Source: Sandaracinobacteroides hominis (GTDB taxonomy: Bacteria; Pseudomonadota; Alphaproteobacteria; Sphingomonadales; Sphingomonadaceae). Taken from it: a DNA stretch of 64,000 nt. Shown piece after piece: positions 1 to 8,170 of this stretch (positions within the stretch are counted from its first letter, which is position 1; every line of letters starts with the position of its first letter). The stretch is taken from positions 426,001 through 490,000 of the forward strand of contig NZ_JADCUC010000002.1 in assembly GCF_016464365.1 (NCBI RefSeq), in the 5' to 3' direction. The notes beneath the pieces are model-generated. The model was not told the DNA's origin. It was given only the letters and a program-made list of their open reading frames with translations, and did no database searches. Both the position numbers and the translations under genes were made by a program.

Positions 1-831
1 CAGCGGGACCGCACGCTGGACTTCGGTGCCGAGCTTTCGAACCTGACGCCGCCTGCCTACATCGCCCAGACGCTGGTATTCGCGACTACCCTGGGGGTCG
101 CCTCAACGCCGATCTGGCAGAAGCGCTGGACCTGGATGGGCGGCATCGGCGTCGGTGCCTCGCGCGAAAGGTCGCGGGCGTCGATCCTGCCGGAGGACGA
201 TGAAAACGATCTGCTGCCGCGCTACACCCGCAACTTCCTGTTCGTGTCGGCGCCCTTCTGGGTGGGCTACGACCGTTCGAACGACCTGCTGAATCCAACC
301 AGGGGCTATCGGCTGCGGGTGGACCTGAACCCCGAAGTCTCCCGCGAAGGCAGCAGTATCGAGACCTATGCCCGGATGTTCGCCGAGGGCACGGCCTATC
401 AGGGCATCGGCGACAGCTTCGTGCTGGCCGGGCGGCTGCGGCTGGGCACCATTGTCGGCGCCGACCTGCTGAACATCGCCCCCACGCGCAGGCTCTATGC
501 CGGCGGCGGCGGCTCGGTACGCGGCTATGAATATCAAAGCGTCGGCGACCTCGGCGCCAACGGCCGGCCGATCGGAGGCCTCAGCCTGTTCGAATCCAGC
601 ATCGAGGGCCGCTATCGCTTTGGCGACTTCGGCGTCGTCGGCTTTGTCGATGCCGGCTCGGTCAACCCCGGCCCCATGCCCAGCCTCGACGGCACCCGCT
701 TCGGCGTGGGCGTGGGCGGGCGCTACTTCACCTCGTTCGGTCCGATCCGGATTGACGTGGCGCGGGCGATCAACCGCACCTCGCGCGACCCCAAGGTGGC
801 GCTCTACATCTCCATCGGGCAGTCCTTCTGA
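1..831 (+). CDS. tamA: TamA, Omp85-family outer-membrane assembly protein (3' part)
   Basis: This is the C-terminal 276 residues of an Omp85/BamA-superfamily beta-barrel; the 5' end lies outside the window. The sequence shows alternating beta-strand patterns, the glycine-rich GGGGSVRGYEYQ segment typical of the barrel (around residues 169-180 of the visible part) and a final aromatic residue (Phe) as in outer-membrane barrels that carry a C-terminal sorting signal. The stop codon overlaps the next start by one base (TGATG), and the next gene encodes TamB. This tamA-tamB pairing separates it from BamA, which normally sits with skp/lpxD. TamA is known to act with TamB in moving proteins or lipids to the outer membrane. 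Not visible here: the POTRA domains. Confidence 0.9.
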   Translation, partial: QRDRTLDFGAELSNLTPPAYIAQTLVFATTLGVASTPIWQKRWTWMGGIGVGASRERSRASILPEDDENDLLPRYTRNFLFVSAPFWVGYDRSNDLLNPTRGYRLRVDLNPEVSREGSSIETYARMFAEGTAYQGIGDSFVLAGRLRLGTIVGADLLNIAPTRRLYAGGGGSVRGYEYQSVGDLGANGRPIGGLSLFESSIEGRYRFGDFGVVGFVDAGSVNPGPMPSLDGTRFGVGVGGRYFTSFGPIRIDVARAINRTSRDPKVALYISIGQSF

Positions 832-3800
832 TGGCCGACGAAACCGGCCAGCTGGACGAAGCCGAGGCATCGCCGCCTTCGCGCCGCAGCTGGTGGCGCT
901 GGCTGATCGGCATCCTGCTGACGCTGGCGGTGCTGGCAGCCGCCGCGGTTCCGCTGGGGCTGTGGTGGCTGGCGGAAACGCCGCGCGGACGGGCCTTCGT
1001 GGCAGAGCAGATCTCTGGTCTGCAGCCAAAATCGGGCGTCCGCTTCCAGGTGGGCCGCATCGACGGCTCGCTGCTGTCGCGGTTCGATATGGTCGACGTG
1101 GTGGTGAAGGATCTCGACGGCACGTTGGCCGTGATCCCCGTCGCCCATGTCGACTGGGAACCGATCACGCTGTTCGGTCGGCTGGTGAGCATCAACCGGC
1201 TCGATGTGCCCGAAGTGCGGATGCTGCGCATGTGGCACATCAATCCGTCGGACCCGGACGAGCCGCTGCTTCCCGACATCGACATCCGCATCGGCCGTTT
1301 CGAGTTTCCGCGCGTGGTGCTGGAAAAGCCGCTGCTGGGGCGGGAGGAAGTGCTGGCCGCCGTAGGTCGTGCCGATATCCGGTCGGGGCGGGTGCTGTTG
1401 GATGCCCGGGCCTCCGCGACGGCGGGCGATCGGCTGCTGCTGTTGCTGGATGCCGAACCGGATCGCGACCGCTTCAAGCTGGATGCGGATTTCCGCGGGC
1501 CGAAGGGCGGGATGGTGGCGACCGCTGCCAAGATCGACCGGGCCCTGACGGTGACGGCAAACGGCGCCGGCAGCTGGAGCCGCTGGCGCGGCGCGCTGAC
1601 CGCCGATCTGGGCGAGGGAGAAGCGGCGGATCGCGCCGCAGACCTCCGCATCCAGGCCGACGACGGGCGTTTCCGCATCTCCGGCGTGCTGCGCCACGCC
1701 GGGCTGCTGCAGGGAACCGCGGCAAATCTGGTGTCGCCGGAACTGGCCGTAGAGGCAACGGTCAGCCGGGACGGCGACTGGTTCGATCTCAACCTGTCGG
1801 CCAGCTCCCCTGCCATCTCGGTGACGGGCGCCGGCCGCATCGACACGACCGACAATCTGCTGGAGGCGGTGCGCGCTGAGCTGGAGCTGAAGCAGCCGCA
1901 GCTGGTGAACCCGGCGCTTTCGGGCAGCGGCATCCGCGCCACCGTCGGCGCCGACGGCCCGGTTGCCGACCCCACCATCCGCTGGACCGCCAATGCCCAG
2001 ACCGTCCGCTTCAAGGGCGACAGCGGCCCAATGGGCGCCGACGGGCTGGTAGCGTCGGGCGAGGTGAAACTGGCGCAGGGCGCCCGGCCACTGACAGTTC
2101 CGTTCACCGCCACCGCCGTCCGCACGGTGGGTCTGCCGCCGGAAACCGCAGCGCTGCTCGATCGGCCCCGGCTGGGGGGCACGCTCAGCTTCGCCAATGG
2201 CACCCTGCGCGGCAACGGGCTCACCCTCACCACCACCCGCCTCAACGCCAGCGGCAACGCCATGCTGTTCCCCGATGGCCGGGCGACGGCGCAGCTGGAT
2301 GCGCGGGTGGCGCGCTTCGATGTGAACGGGCTTGGCCCCGTTTCCGTGCGCGCGGTCGCCAACATGGACAGCCGCCCCGGCCGTTCGCCCGCGGTCAACG
2401 GCCGGATCGAGGGGCGTGCGCTGGGCCTCACCAACAGCGGCGTGCGCGATTTCCTGGGCGGCCTTCCCACTTTCAACGCCAATTTCGTGCTGGCGCCTAA
2501 CGGCAGCATCGCCGTCAGCAACGCCGCTCTGAAAAGCCCCAACCTGAACGTTGCCGGCGCCAGGGCCAGCTACGATCCCGCCAGCGGCCGTTTCACGCTG
2601 GATGCCGCCGGCCGCAGCCGCGCCTACGGCCCGTTCACCGTCGTTGCCAGCGGCACCTCCACCGCGCCGCGCGCCACCATCCGCATGCCGTCGCCCGGCT
2701 TCGGCTTCGGCGTCACCAACCTTGTCGCCGACATAACCCCGCAAGCGGGCGGCATCCTGCTGGTCGCCAGCGGCGACAGCCCGCAAGGTCCGCTCACCGG
2801 CCGCATCGGCGTCGGCTTTGGCGACAACCGGCCGCTCACGCTCGATATCCACGAGGCATCGCTGGCCGGCGTCAGCGCCACCGGCCGGCTGGTGCAGGCG
2901 CCGTCCGGCCCGTTCGTCGGCGCACTGGTGGTCGACGGCCGCGGGCTCGATGCGAACCTCGCCTTCACCTCGCAAGGCGAACTGCAGCGTGTCGATGTCA
3001 ATGCCCGGGCACTCAACGCCCGGCTGCCGCTGGAGACGCCGATCGGCATCGCCAAGGGCAATGCCCGCTTCATGGTGCTGATGGTGCCCGGCAAGCCGCA
3101 TGTGAACGGCAGCTTCCGCTTCTCGGGCGTGCGGCGCGGCACGATCCTGCTCTCCGACATCTCCGGCAGCGCCAACCTCGCCGGCACCAGCGGCATCGCC
3201 AAGGTCACCGCCAACGGCCGCGCCGGAGACGGGCAGGCCTTCAACGGCACGGCAACCGTGCAATCGGTGGCCGACGGGTATGCAGTCGGGCTCGACGGGC
3301 AGGTAGGCAATTTCCCGCTGAAGCTGGAGCGGCCGGCGCGGATCATCCGTACCGCATCCGGCTGGGAGCTGGTCCCGGCAAGGCTGATCCTGCCGCGCGG
3401 GCAAGTCGTGATGGCCGGCAAGCTGGGCGATGCGCGCGAGCTTCAGCTGCAACTGACCGACGTCGATCTTTCCATGCTCGATCTGGTTTCCAGCAAATGG
3501 GGACTTGGCGGCAAGGCCAATGGCCAGATCCTGTTCAAGCAGGCGCATGGAACCCCGCTGCCCACGGGCGAGGCCAACCTCACCATCGTCGGGTTGCAGC
3601 GCGCCGGCGTGACCGGCATTTCCATCCCGGTCGATGTGCGCGTGTCGGGCCGATCCGACGGCGCCGGGCTGCTGCTGGGCGCGCAGCTGAGCTGGCGGAA
3701 GAACCAGCTCGGCCGACTGGTTGTGCGGGTAGAACCGGGCGCCGGCGAAACGCCCTACGAGCGCTTCCAGAACGGGCAGCTGTCCGGCGGCATCCGCTAT

Positions 3801-5039
3801 AACGGCCCGGTCGAACCGCTATGGGCACTTGCCGGGCTCGAAGGGCAGGAACTGAAGGGCGCGGTGGTGATCGGCGCCGACTTCCTGGGCACGCCCGCCA
3901 ATCCGGACCTGAACGGGATCGCCCGCGGCAAGGGACTGATCTACCAGAACGCCACCTTCGGCACCCAGCTCACCGATCTCGCCTTCGACGGCCAATTCTC
4001 CGGCGGCGAGCTGCGCGTGAACAGCCTCACCGGGCGTGCACATGCCGGCACGCTGAAGGGCAGCGGCGTCGTCAGGCTGGGGCTGGAGCAGTCGTTCGAC
4101 ATGTCGCTGGAGCTCAGCAACGCCCGGCTCGCCAACAGCGACACCATGGAATTCACGCTGTCCGGTCCGCTCCGGCTGCAGGGCTCGGGCGCCGAGGCCG
4201 CGCTCACCGGCGACCTCCGGGTCGATTCCGCCCGCGTCCAGCTGGTGCAGATGGAAACCAGCGAAGTGCCGCAGCTGCAGGTGCGCCGCGTCGGCGAAGT
4301 GCGGCTGCCCGATGCCGAGCCAAGCCTGTCTGCCTCCAACGTCAAGCTCGACGTGCGGGTGCGCGCAGACGATCGGGTGCGGATCGAGGGCATGGGCCTG
4401 GACAGCATCTGGCGCGGCGACATCCGCATCCGTGGCACAGCCGGCGCTCCGGTCTTCCTGGGCACCGCCACCATGGCGCGTGGCGACTTCAGCTTCGCCG
4501 GCAGCGACTTCACGCTGACCTCCGGGCGGGTAGGCTTCAACGGCAGCCCGCTCGACAGCTCGATCAACATCGTCGCGCAGACCCAGGCACAGGATGTGAC
4601 GGCGTTCGTCACCATCAGCGGCACGGCAGCGAAACCCGACATCCAGTTCAGCTCCAGCCCCACCCTGCCGCAGGACGAAATTCTGGCGCGGCTGCTGTTC
4701 GGATCGTCGGTCGCCGACCTGTCGGTAACGGAAGCCGTGCAGCTGGCGACGGCGATTGCCGGCCTGCAATCCGGCGTCGACACGATGGGCAAGGTCAGGC
4801 GCTCGGTCGGCGTCGACCGGCTGCGGCTGGAGGGCGACAATGCCCAAACCGGCATGGGCACCGGCATCGCCATCGGCAAGCGGCTGACGCGCAATGTCTA
4901 TGTGGAGGTGCTGACCGACAGCCAGGGCAACACACTGACGACGATGCAGCTGACGCTGAGCCGGATCTGGAGCGTGCTGATCGAGGTGAGTTCGGTTGGG
5001 GATTCAAGTGTGAACTTGAGGTATCAGAGGGAATATTGA
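831..5039 (+). CDS. tamB: TamB, translocation and assembly module inner-membrane protein
   Basis: A 1402-residue protein. An arginine/tryptophan-rich cytoplasmic start (RRSWWRWL) leads into one hydrophobic anchor at about residues 24-47. A very long periplasmic part of short repeated beta segments follows, with the DUF490/TamB C-terminal domain at the end. The last residues (LRYQREY) are like the conserved end that contacts the TamA barrel. The family is AsmA/TamB-like and is thought to form a periplasm-spanning groove that works with TamA in outer-membrane biogenesis and lipid transport. Its length is normal for alphaproteobacteria. The start is fixed by the one-base TGATG overlap with tamA, which implies translational coupling. 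A hairpin repeat begins two bases after the stop. Confidence 0.93.
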   Translation: MADETGQLDEAEASPPSRRSWWRWLIGILLTLAVLAAAAVPLGLWWLAETPRGRAFVAEQISGLQPKSGVRFQVGRIDGSLLSRFDMVDVVVKDLDGTLAVIPVAHVDWEPITLFGRLVSINRLDVPEVRMLRMWHINPSDPDEPLLPDIDIRIGRFEFPRVVLEKPLLGREEVLAAVGRADIRSGRVLLDARASATAGDRLLLLLDAEPDRDRFKLDADFRGPKGGMVATAAKIDRALTVTANGAGSWSRWRGALTADLGEGEAADRAADLRIQADDGRFRISGVLRHAGLLQGTAANLVSPELAVEATVSRDGDWFDLNLSASSPAISVTGAGRIDTTDNLLEAVRAELELKQPQLVNPALSGSGIRATVGADGPVADPTIRWTANAQTVRFKGDSGPMGADGLVASGEVKLAQGARPLTVPFTATAVRTVGLPPETAALLDRPRLGGTLSFANGTLRGNGLTLTTTRLNASGNAMLFPDGRATAQLDARVARFDVNGLGPVSVRAVANMDSRPGRSPAVNGRIEGRALGLTNSGVRDFLGGLPTFNANFVLAPNGSIAVSNAALKSPNLNVAGARASYDPASGRFTLDAAGRSRAYGPFTVVASGTSTAPRATIRMPSPGFGFGVTNLVADITPQAGGILLVASGDSPQGPLTGRIGVGFGDNRPLTLDIHEASLAGVSATGRLVQAPSGPFVGALVVDGRGLDANLAFTSQGELQRVDVNARALNARLPLETPIGIAKGNARFMVLMVPGKPHVNGSFRFSGVRRGTILLSDISGSANLAGTSGIAKVTANGRAGDGQAFNGTATVQSVADGYAVGLDGQVGNFPLKLERPARIIRTASGWELVPARLILPRGQVVMAGKLGDARELQLQLTDVDLSMLDLVSSKWGLGGKANGQILFKQAHGTPLPTGEANLTIVGLQRAGVTGISIPVDVRVSGRSDGAGLLLGAQLSWRKNQLGRLVVRVEPGAGETPYERFQNGQLSGGIRYNGPVEPLWALAGLEGQELKGAVVIGADFLGTPANPDLNGIARGKGLIYQNATFGTQLTDLAFDGQFSGGELRVNSLTGRAHAGTLKGSGVVRLGLEQSFDMSLELSNARLANSDTMEFTLSGPLRLQGSGAEAALTGDLRVDSARVQLVQMETSEVPQLQVRRVGEVRLPDAEPSLSASNVKLDVRVRADDRVRIEGMGLDSIWRGDIRIRGTAGAPVFLGTATMARGDFSFAGSDFTLTSGRVGFNGSPLDSSINIVAQTQAQDVTAFVTISGTAAKPDIQFSSSPTLPQDEILARLLFGSSVADLSVTEAVQLATAIAGLQSGVDTMGKVRRSVGVDRLRLEGDNAQTGMGTGIAIGKRLTRNVYVEVLTDSQGNTLTTMQLTLSRIWSVLIEVSSVGDSSVNLRYQREY

Positions 5040-5040
5040 A

Positions 5041-5082
5041 GGCGGCCGCGATTAGCGCGAAGCGCTAACTCGCGGACTCGCC
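5041..5082 (+). repeat. 42-nt structured hairpin repeat, copy A
   Basis: It starts two bases after the tamB stop. Between the conserved ends GGCGG and ACTCGCC it has an outer 6-bp stem (CCGCGA with TCGCGG), an inner 7-bp stem (TTAGCGC with GCGCTAA), a GAA triloop and one unpaired C on the 3' side between the stems. Copies at 5239-5280 (opposite strand) and 52231-52272 have the same architecture with paired base changes in the stems. It could work as a transcription terminator or RNA-stability element between the convergent genes, or be a REP/MITE-like mobile repeat. Confidence 0.85.
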
Positions 5083-5097
5083 GCAAATACGGCCGGC

Positions 5098-5227
5098 CGG
5101 CGGCAAAGCCGCCGAGTCCGGCAGATTTCAGGAAAGAGAGGGAAAGTTGCGGGCAAAGCCCGCTCGTCGGACAGGTTCTGGGGCCTGTTGGCCCCAGCCC
5201 TGCCGCCTGCCCCTGCGAAGGCAGGGG
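5098..5227. repeat. Array of short GC hairpins between the inverted repeat copies
   Basis: Between repeat copies A and C lie four further small hairpins: CGGCGGC with GCCGCCG and loop AAA (5098-5114); GCGGGC with GCCCGC and loop AAA (5149-5163); CTGGGGCC with GGCCCCAG and loop TGTT (5178-5197); and CCCCTGC with GCAGGGG (5210-5227). There is no plausible gene in 5040-5284. A similar string of hairpins with 3-nt loops follows repeat copy B after 52272, at 52323-52339 and 52373-52389. This suggests one composite repeat cassette located in convergent intergenic gaps. Confidence 0.6.
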
Positions 5228-5238
5228 GCCGTGACTTC

Positions 5239-5280
5239 GGCGAGTCTGAAAGTTAGCGCTGCGCGCTAATTTCAGCCGCC
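5239..5280 (-). repeat. 42-nt structured hairpin repeat, copy C (inverted)
   Basis: Read on the minus strand, this copy has the conserved ends GGCGG and ACTCGCC, an outer stem CTGAAA with TTTCAG, an inner stem TTAGCGC with GCGCTAA, a GCA triloop and the same single unpaired C. It faces copy A, so the two bracket the whole 5040-5284 gap. It ends four bases from the 3' end of the converging gene at 5285-5728, consistent with a 3'-end processing or terminator role for that gene. Confidence 0.85.
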
Positions 5281-5284
5281 TGCG

Positions 5285-5728
5285 TCAGTCATCCACCGGG
5301 TCCGTCGCTGTCTGCACCCCCTGCACAACAGTCCTGGCCCCGCCCACAATATCCAGCCCGCGCGTACATCCGCTGGCTCCACCAGCACCGACCGCCGAGC
5401 AGCTGCCGGTCCCGGTCGCCACCGCCCGGCCGCTCGCCAAAGCCGTGCGGTTCTCGCCAACCTGATCCTGCCGGGCAATCGTCGCCGCCCGCTCCTGCTC
5501 GCGCAGTTCCTTCGGAATGCGATAGCGCTCTTCCTCGGGGCGCCGGGCGCAGACGATGATTTCATCCGGGTTGGAGGCGACGGGACAGGCGTCGTTGCCG
5601 AACACCACCACCGTCCGCGAACGATAGCTATCCTGCGCGAAGGCCGGAACCTCCATCGCCATGAAGGCCAGCGGCGCCATCGCCATCAGCCCTGCTGCCG
5701 CCCACTGCATCGCCCAACTCCTCACCAT
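5285..5728 (-). CDS. Small secreted protein with a conserved Cys motif, function unknown
   Basis: A 147-residue protein with a clear Sec signal peptide (hydrophobic residues about 8-30, likely cleavage after AFA). The mature part has a motif around residues 48-75 with two cysteines (C48, C60): CPVASNPDEIIVC followed by RYRIPKELRE. I recall similar small periplasmic proteins from sphingomonads but know no function for them. C110 and C121 could form a second disulfide. It lies downstream of ribH on the same strand, with a 59-bp gap that could hold its own promoter. The product is probably periplasmic. Not recognised further. Confidence 0.65.
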   Translation of the reverse strand: MVRSWAMQWAAAGLMAMAPLAFMAMEVPAFAQDSYRSRTVVVFGNDACPVASNPDEIIVCARRPEEERYRIPKELREQERAATIARQDQVGENRTALASGRAVATGTGSCSAVGAGGASGCTRGLDIVGGARTVVQGVQTATDPVDD

Positions 5729-5787
5729 CGGTATAGCCGCACAAAAACCCTAACCGGAATGAACCGGGGCTGACCTTTGCGCAAGCC

Positions 5788-6207
5788 TCAGCCGAACTTC
5801 TGCTTCAGGTCCAGCATCGCCAGCGCCGCAGCAACCGCTTCGCCTGCCTTGTTCTTGCGCGCCGGATCGGCCCGAACCAGCGCCTGCTCCTCATTCTCCA
5901 CCGTGAGGATGCCGTTGCCGATGGGCAATCCATCCAGGGTCAACGCCATGATGGCGCGTGCGCTTTCGTTGGAGACAACTTCGAAATGGTAGGTCTCGCC
6001 GCGGATCACACAGCCCAGCGCCACATAGGCGTCATAGCGCCCGGATTCGGCGGCCAGCGCGACGGCAGCCGGGATTTCCAGCGCGCCGGGCACCTCCACC
6101 AGATCATGATGATGGCCGGCGGCCTCGATCGCGGCACGGGCGCCGGCGAGCTGCAGGTCATAGATATGGCGATAGAAACCGGCGCCGACGATCAGGACTT
6201 TGGCCAT
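5788..6207 (-). CDS. ribH: 6,7-dimethyl-8-ribityllumazine synthase
   Basis: A 139-residue lumazine synthase. It condenses 5-amino-6-ribitylamino-uracil with 3,4-dihydroxy-2-butanone 4-phosphate, the penultimate step of riboflavin synthesis. Visible family motifs are VPGALEIP (substrate pocket), [13 protein letters not shown] (phosphate-binding loop) and [15 protein letters not shown] with the conserved glutamates. Length is normal for the cytoplasmic icosahedral or pentameric enzyme. It is the last rib gene of a minus-strand block ribD-ribE-ribB-ribH and starts 21 bases after the ribB stop, so it is very likely co-transcribed. Confidence 0.95.
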   Translation of the reverse strand: MAKVLIVGAGFYRHIYDLQLAGARAAIEAAGHHHDLVEVPGALEIPAAVALAAESGRYDAYVALGCVIRGETYHFEVVSNESARAIMALTLDGLPIGNGILTVENEEQALVRADPARKNKAGEAVAAALAMLDLKQKFG

Positions 6208-6228
6208 GTTCAGCTTTCAGTTGGGATT

Positions 6229-7497
6229 TCAGCTCTGCAGCGGCCGCTCGCCGATGACTTTCAGGCCATAGCCCTCCAGCCCGACATAGGAACGATGCGA
6301 GGTGGTGAGAAGCTCCATCTCGGTGACTCCGAGATCGACAAGGATCTGCGCCCCCACGCCATAGTCGCGCACGGTGAAGGGCTCGCCCTGGCCCTTCGCC
6401 TTCATCTGCTGCGAAATGGCATCGGGCCGGGCGTCGCGGATCACGATCAGGATGCCGGCGCCTTCGCCGGAAATCGCCTCCATCGCCCGCTGGATCAGCC
6501 CGGAACGACCGCCCGCTTCGGCGAAGAGATCGGTGAACATCGATTGCACATGCACGCGCACCAGCACCGGCTTGTCGGCGGTGATGCGCCCCTTTTGCAG
6601 CACGATATGCTCGGCATAGTCGGCGGTGTTGGCATAGGTCATCGCCGTCCAGCGGCCGCCGATCTCGCTTTCCACCTCCACCTCGGCGATCTTCTGCACC
6701 AGATGATCGTGGCGCATCCGATAGGCGATGAGGTCGCGGATGGTGCCGATCTTCATTCCGTGCTGCTTCGCAAACGGGATCAGGTCTTCGAGGCGGGCCA
6801 TGGTGCCATCCTCGTTCATGATCTCGCAGATCACGCCGGAGGGATTGAGCCCGGCAAGGCGCGAGACATCGACGGCGGCCTCGGTGTGGCCGGCGCGCAC
6901 CAGCACTCCGCCATCGCGGGCAACCAGCGGAAAGACATGGCCGGGTGTAACGATCTGCTCGGCCCCTTTCGAGGCGTCGATGGCGACGGCGACGGTGCGG
7001 GCGCGGTCAGCCGCGGAAATGCCGGTGGTGACGCCCTCCTTCGCCTCGATGGAGACGGTGAAGGCGGTTTCATGCCGGGTGCGGTTGGATTGCGACATCA
7101 GCGGCAGGCCCAGCTGCTCGACGCGGGAGCGGGTGAGCGACAGGCAGATCAGGCCGCGGCCATGGGTGGCCATGAAGTTGATCGCGTCTGGCGTTGCCAT
7201 CTGGCCGGGAATGATGAGGTCGCCCTCATTCTCCCGGTCCTCGTCGTCGACGAGGATATACATGCGGCCGTTGCGCGCCTCGGCGATGATCTCCTCGATC
7301 GGCACCAGCGGGCTGGGGCCGGAGCCGTTGAGCAGCGACTCCAGCTTGGAGAGCGTATCCGCCGTCGGGTTCCAGCCGGGCTGGTCCAGATCGCGAAGCG
7401 TGTTGGCATGAAGGCCGGCGGCCTTGGCAAGGCCCGAGCGGGAGAGCCCGGTGTCGGCCAGATGGTCGCGGATGCGGTCAAGGAGTTGCTGTGCCAT
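6229..7497 (-). CDS. ribB: RibB (DHBP synthase) with N-terminal HTH and degenerate RibA domain
   Basis: A 422-residue three-part protein. Residues about 1-58 look like an XRE-type helix-turn-helix (SRSGLAKAAGLHANTLRDLD, then WNPTADTLSKLESLL). Residues about 66-268 are 3,4-dihydroxy-2-butanone-4-phosphate synthase, with the acidic loop DDEDRENEGDL (84-94) and RAGHTEAAVD. Residues about 272-422 resemble GTP cyclohydrolase II: RDYGVGAQILVDLGV is kept, but all three zinc cysteines (normally C-x10-C-x-C) and the QEGRGIGL loop are gone, so this half should not open GTP. The enzyme makes the four-carbon riboflavin precursor from ribulose 5-phosphate. A perfect 11-bp inverted repeat lies 8-33 bases before the ATG. 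The HTH plus this palindrome suggests autoregulation, which is inference. Start chosen because it includes the HTH in frame. Confidence 0.93.
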   Translation of the reverse strand: MAQQLLDRIRDHLADTGLSRSGLAKAAGLHANTLRDLDQPGWNPTADTLSKLESLLNGSGPSPLVPIEEIIAEARNGRMYILVDDEDRENEGDLIIPGQMATPDAINFMATHGRGLICLSLTRSRVEQLGLPLMSQSNRTRHETAFTVSIEAKEGVTTGISAADRARTVAVAIDASKGAEQIVTPGHVFPLVARDGGVLVRAGHTEAAVDVSRLAGLNPSGVICEIMNEDGTMARLEDLIPFAKQHGMKIGTIRDLIAYRMRHDHLVQKIAEVEVESEIGGRWTAMTYANTADYAEHIVLQKGRITADKPVLVRVHVQSMFTDLFAEAGGRSGLIQRAMEAISGEGAGILIVIRDARPDAISQQMKAKGQGEPFTVRDYGVGAQILVDLGVTEMELLTTSHRSYVGLEGYGLKVIGERPLQS

Positions 7498-7504
7498 TTC
7501 GGCG

Positions 7505-7545
7505 GTTTCTCACATCACAATGTGAGAAACAAGCTGTGAATCACA
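7505..7545. promoter_or_regulatory. Palindromic operator-like element before ribB
   Basis: A perfect inverted repeat GTTTCTCACAT / ATGTGAGAAAC (7505-7515 and 7520-7530, 4-nt spacer CACA) is followed by a second dyad TGTGA-a-TCACA (7535-7545). Both dyads share the TGTGA/TCACA half-site. The element fills the 48-bp ribE-ribB gap. As RNA, the 3' arm would contain the weak GTGAGA ribosome-binding site of ribB. The gap is too short for an FMN riboswitch. It could be a DNA operator (perhaps for the HTH of RibB itself) or an RBS-sequestering hairpin. Confidence 0.7.
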
Positions 7546-8160
7546 TCAGGCTGTGCGCGCCTGCTGCATCCGATCCAGATAGCGCGCCAGCACATCGATT
7601 TCGAGGTTCACCTCATCGCCTGCCTTCGACGATCCCAGCGTGGTGTTCTGGGCGGTATGCGGGATGATGTTCAGATGGAAAATGGCATCGCCGCCGGGCT
7701 GGTCTTCCACCCCGTTCACCGTGAGCGAAATGCCGTCGACGGAAATCGAGCCCTTGGGCGCGATCATCGGCGCCAGCGCCGCCGGTGCGCGGATGGCGAT
7801 ATGGGTGGAACCATCGACAGCATCCATCGCCTCGATCCGCCCCACGCCGTCGACGTGGCCGGTAACGATATGCCCGCCAAGCTCGTCGCCAACCTTCAGC
7901 GAGCGTTCCAGGTTCAGGCGCGCGCCCGCAGCCCAATGGGCGGAGGCCGTGCGGCTGACAGTTTCGCCGGAAATATCGACCGAAAAGCTGTCGGCGGATT
8001 TTGATGTGACCGTCAGGCAAACGCCCGAGCAGGCAATCGAAGCCCCCAGCGCCACGCCGGAAAGATCATAGCCGGTGCGGATGACTGCCCGCAGATCTTC
8101 GCCGGGACGTTGCTGGATTTCCGCGATTTCGCCGATGTCGGTGATGATTCCGGTGAACAT
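7546..8160 (-). CDS. ribE: Riboflavin synthase, alpha subunit type
   Basis: A 204-residue enzyme that dismutates two molecules of dimethyl-ribityllumazine into riboflavin plus the pyrimidine precursor. The start is set at the internal Met beginning MFTGIITDIG, the invariant N-terminus of this family; an upstream in-frame Met would add 12 unrelated residues overlapping ribD. Two lumazine-binding repeats are visible, each with a VxGxS/T-like strand and GGHxVxGHVDG (GGHIVTGHVDG) in the second half of repeat one. It begins 10 bases after the ribD stop and ends in the palindromic ribB leader. Confidence 0.94.
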   Translation of the reverse strand: MFTGIITDIGEIAEIQQRPGEDLRAVIRTGYDLSGVALGASIACSGVCLTVTSKSADSFSVDISGETVSRTASAHWAAGARLNLERSLKVGDELGGHIVTGHVDGVGRIEAMDAVDGSTHIAIRAPAALAPMIAPKGSISVDGISLTVNGVEDQPGGDAIFHLNIIPHTAQNTTLGSSKAGDEVNLEIDVLARYLDRMQQARTA

Positions 8161-8170
8161 GGGGGAGGGC

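Noticed and set aside
804-3548. 914-codon minus-strand frame opposite tamB
   Set aside because: A shadow of tamB with low-complexity composition and no domain pattern.
7498-7545. FMN riboswitch before ribB
   Set aside because: The gap is 48 bases, too short for the about 140-nt FMN aptamer, and none of the conserved RFN segments is present.
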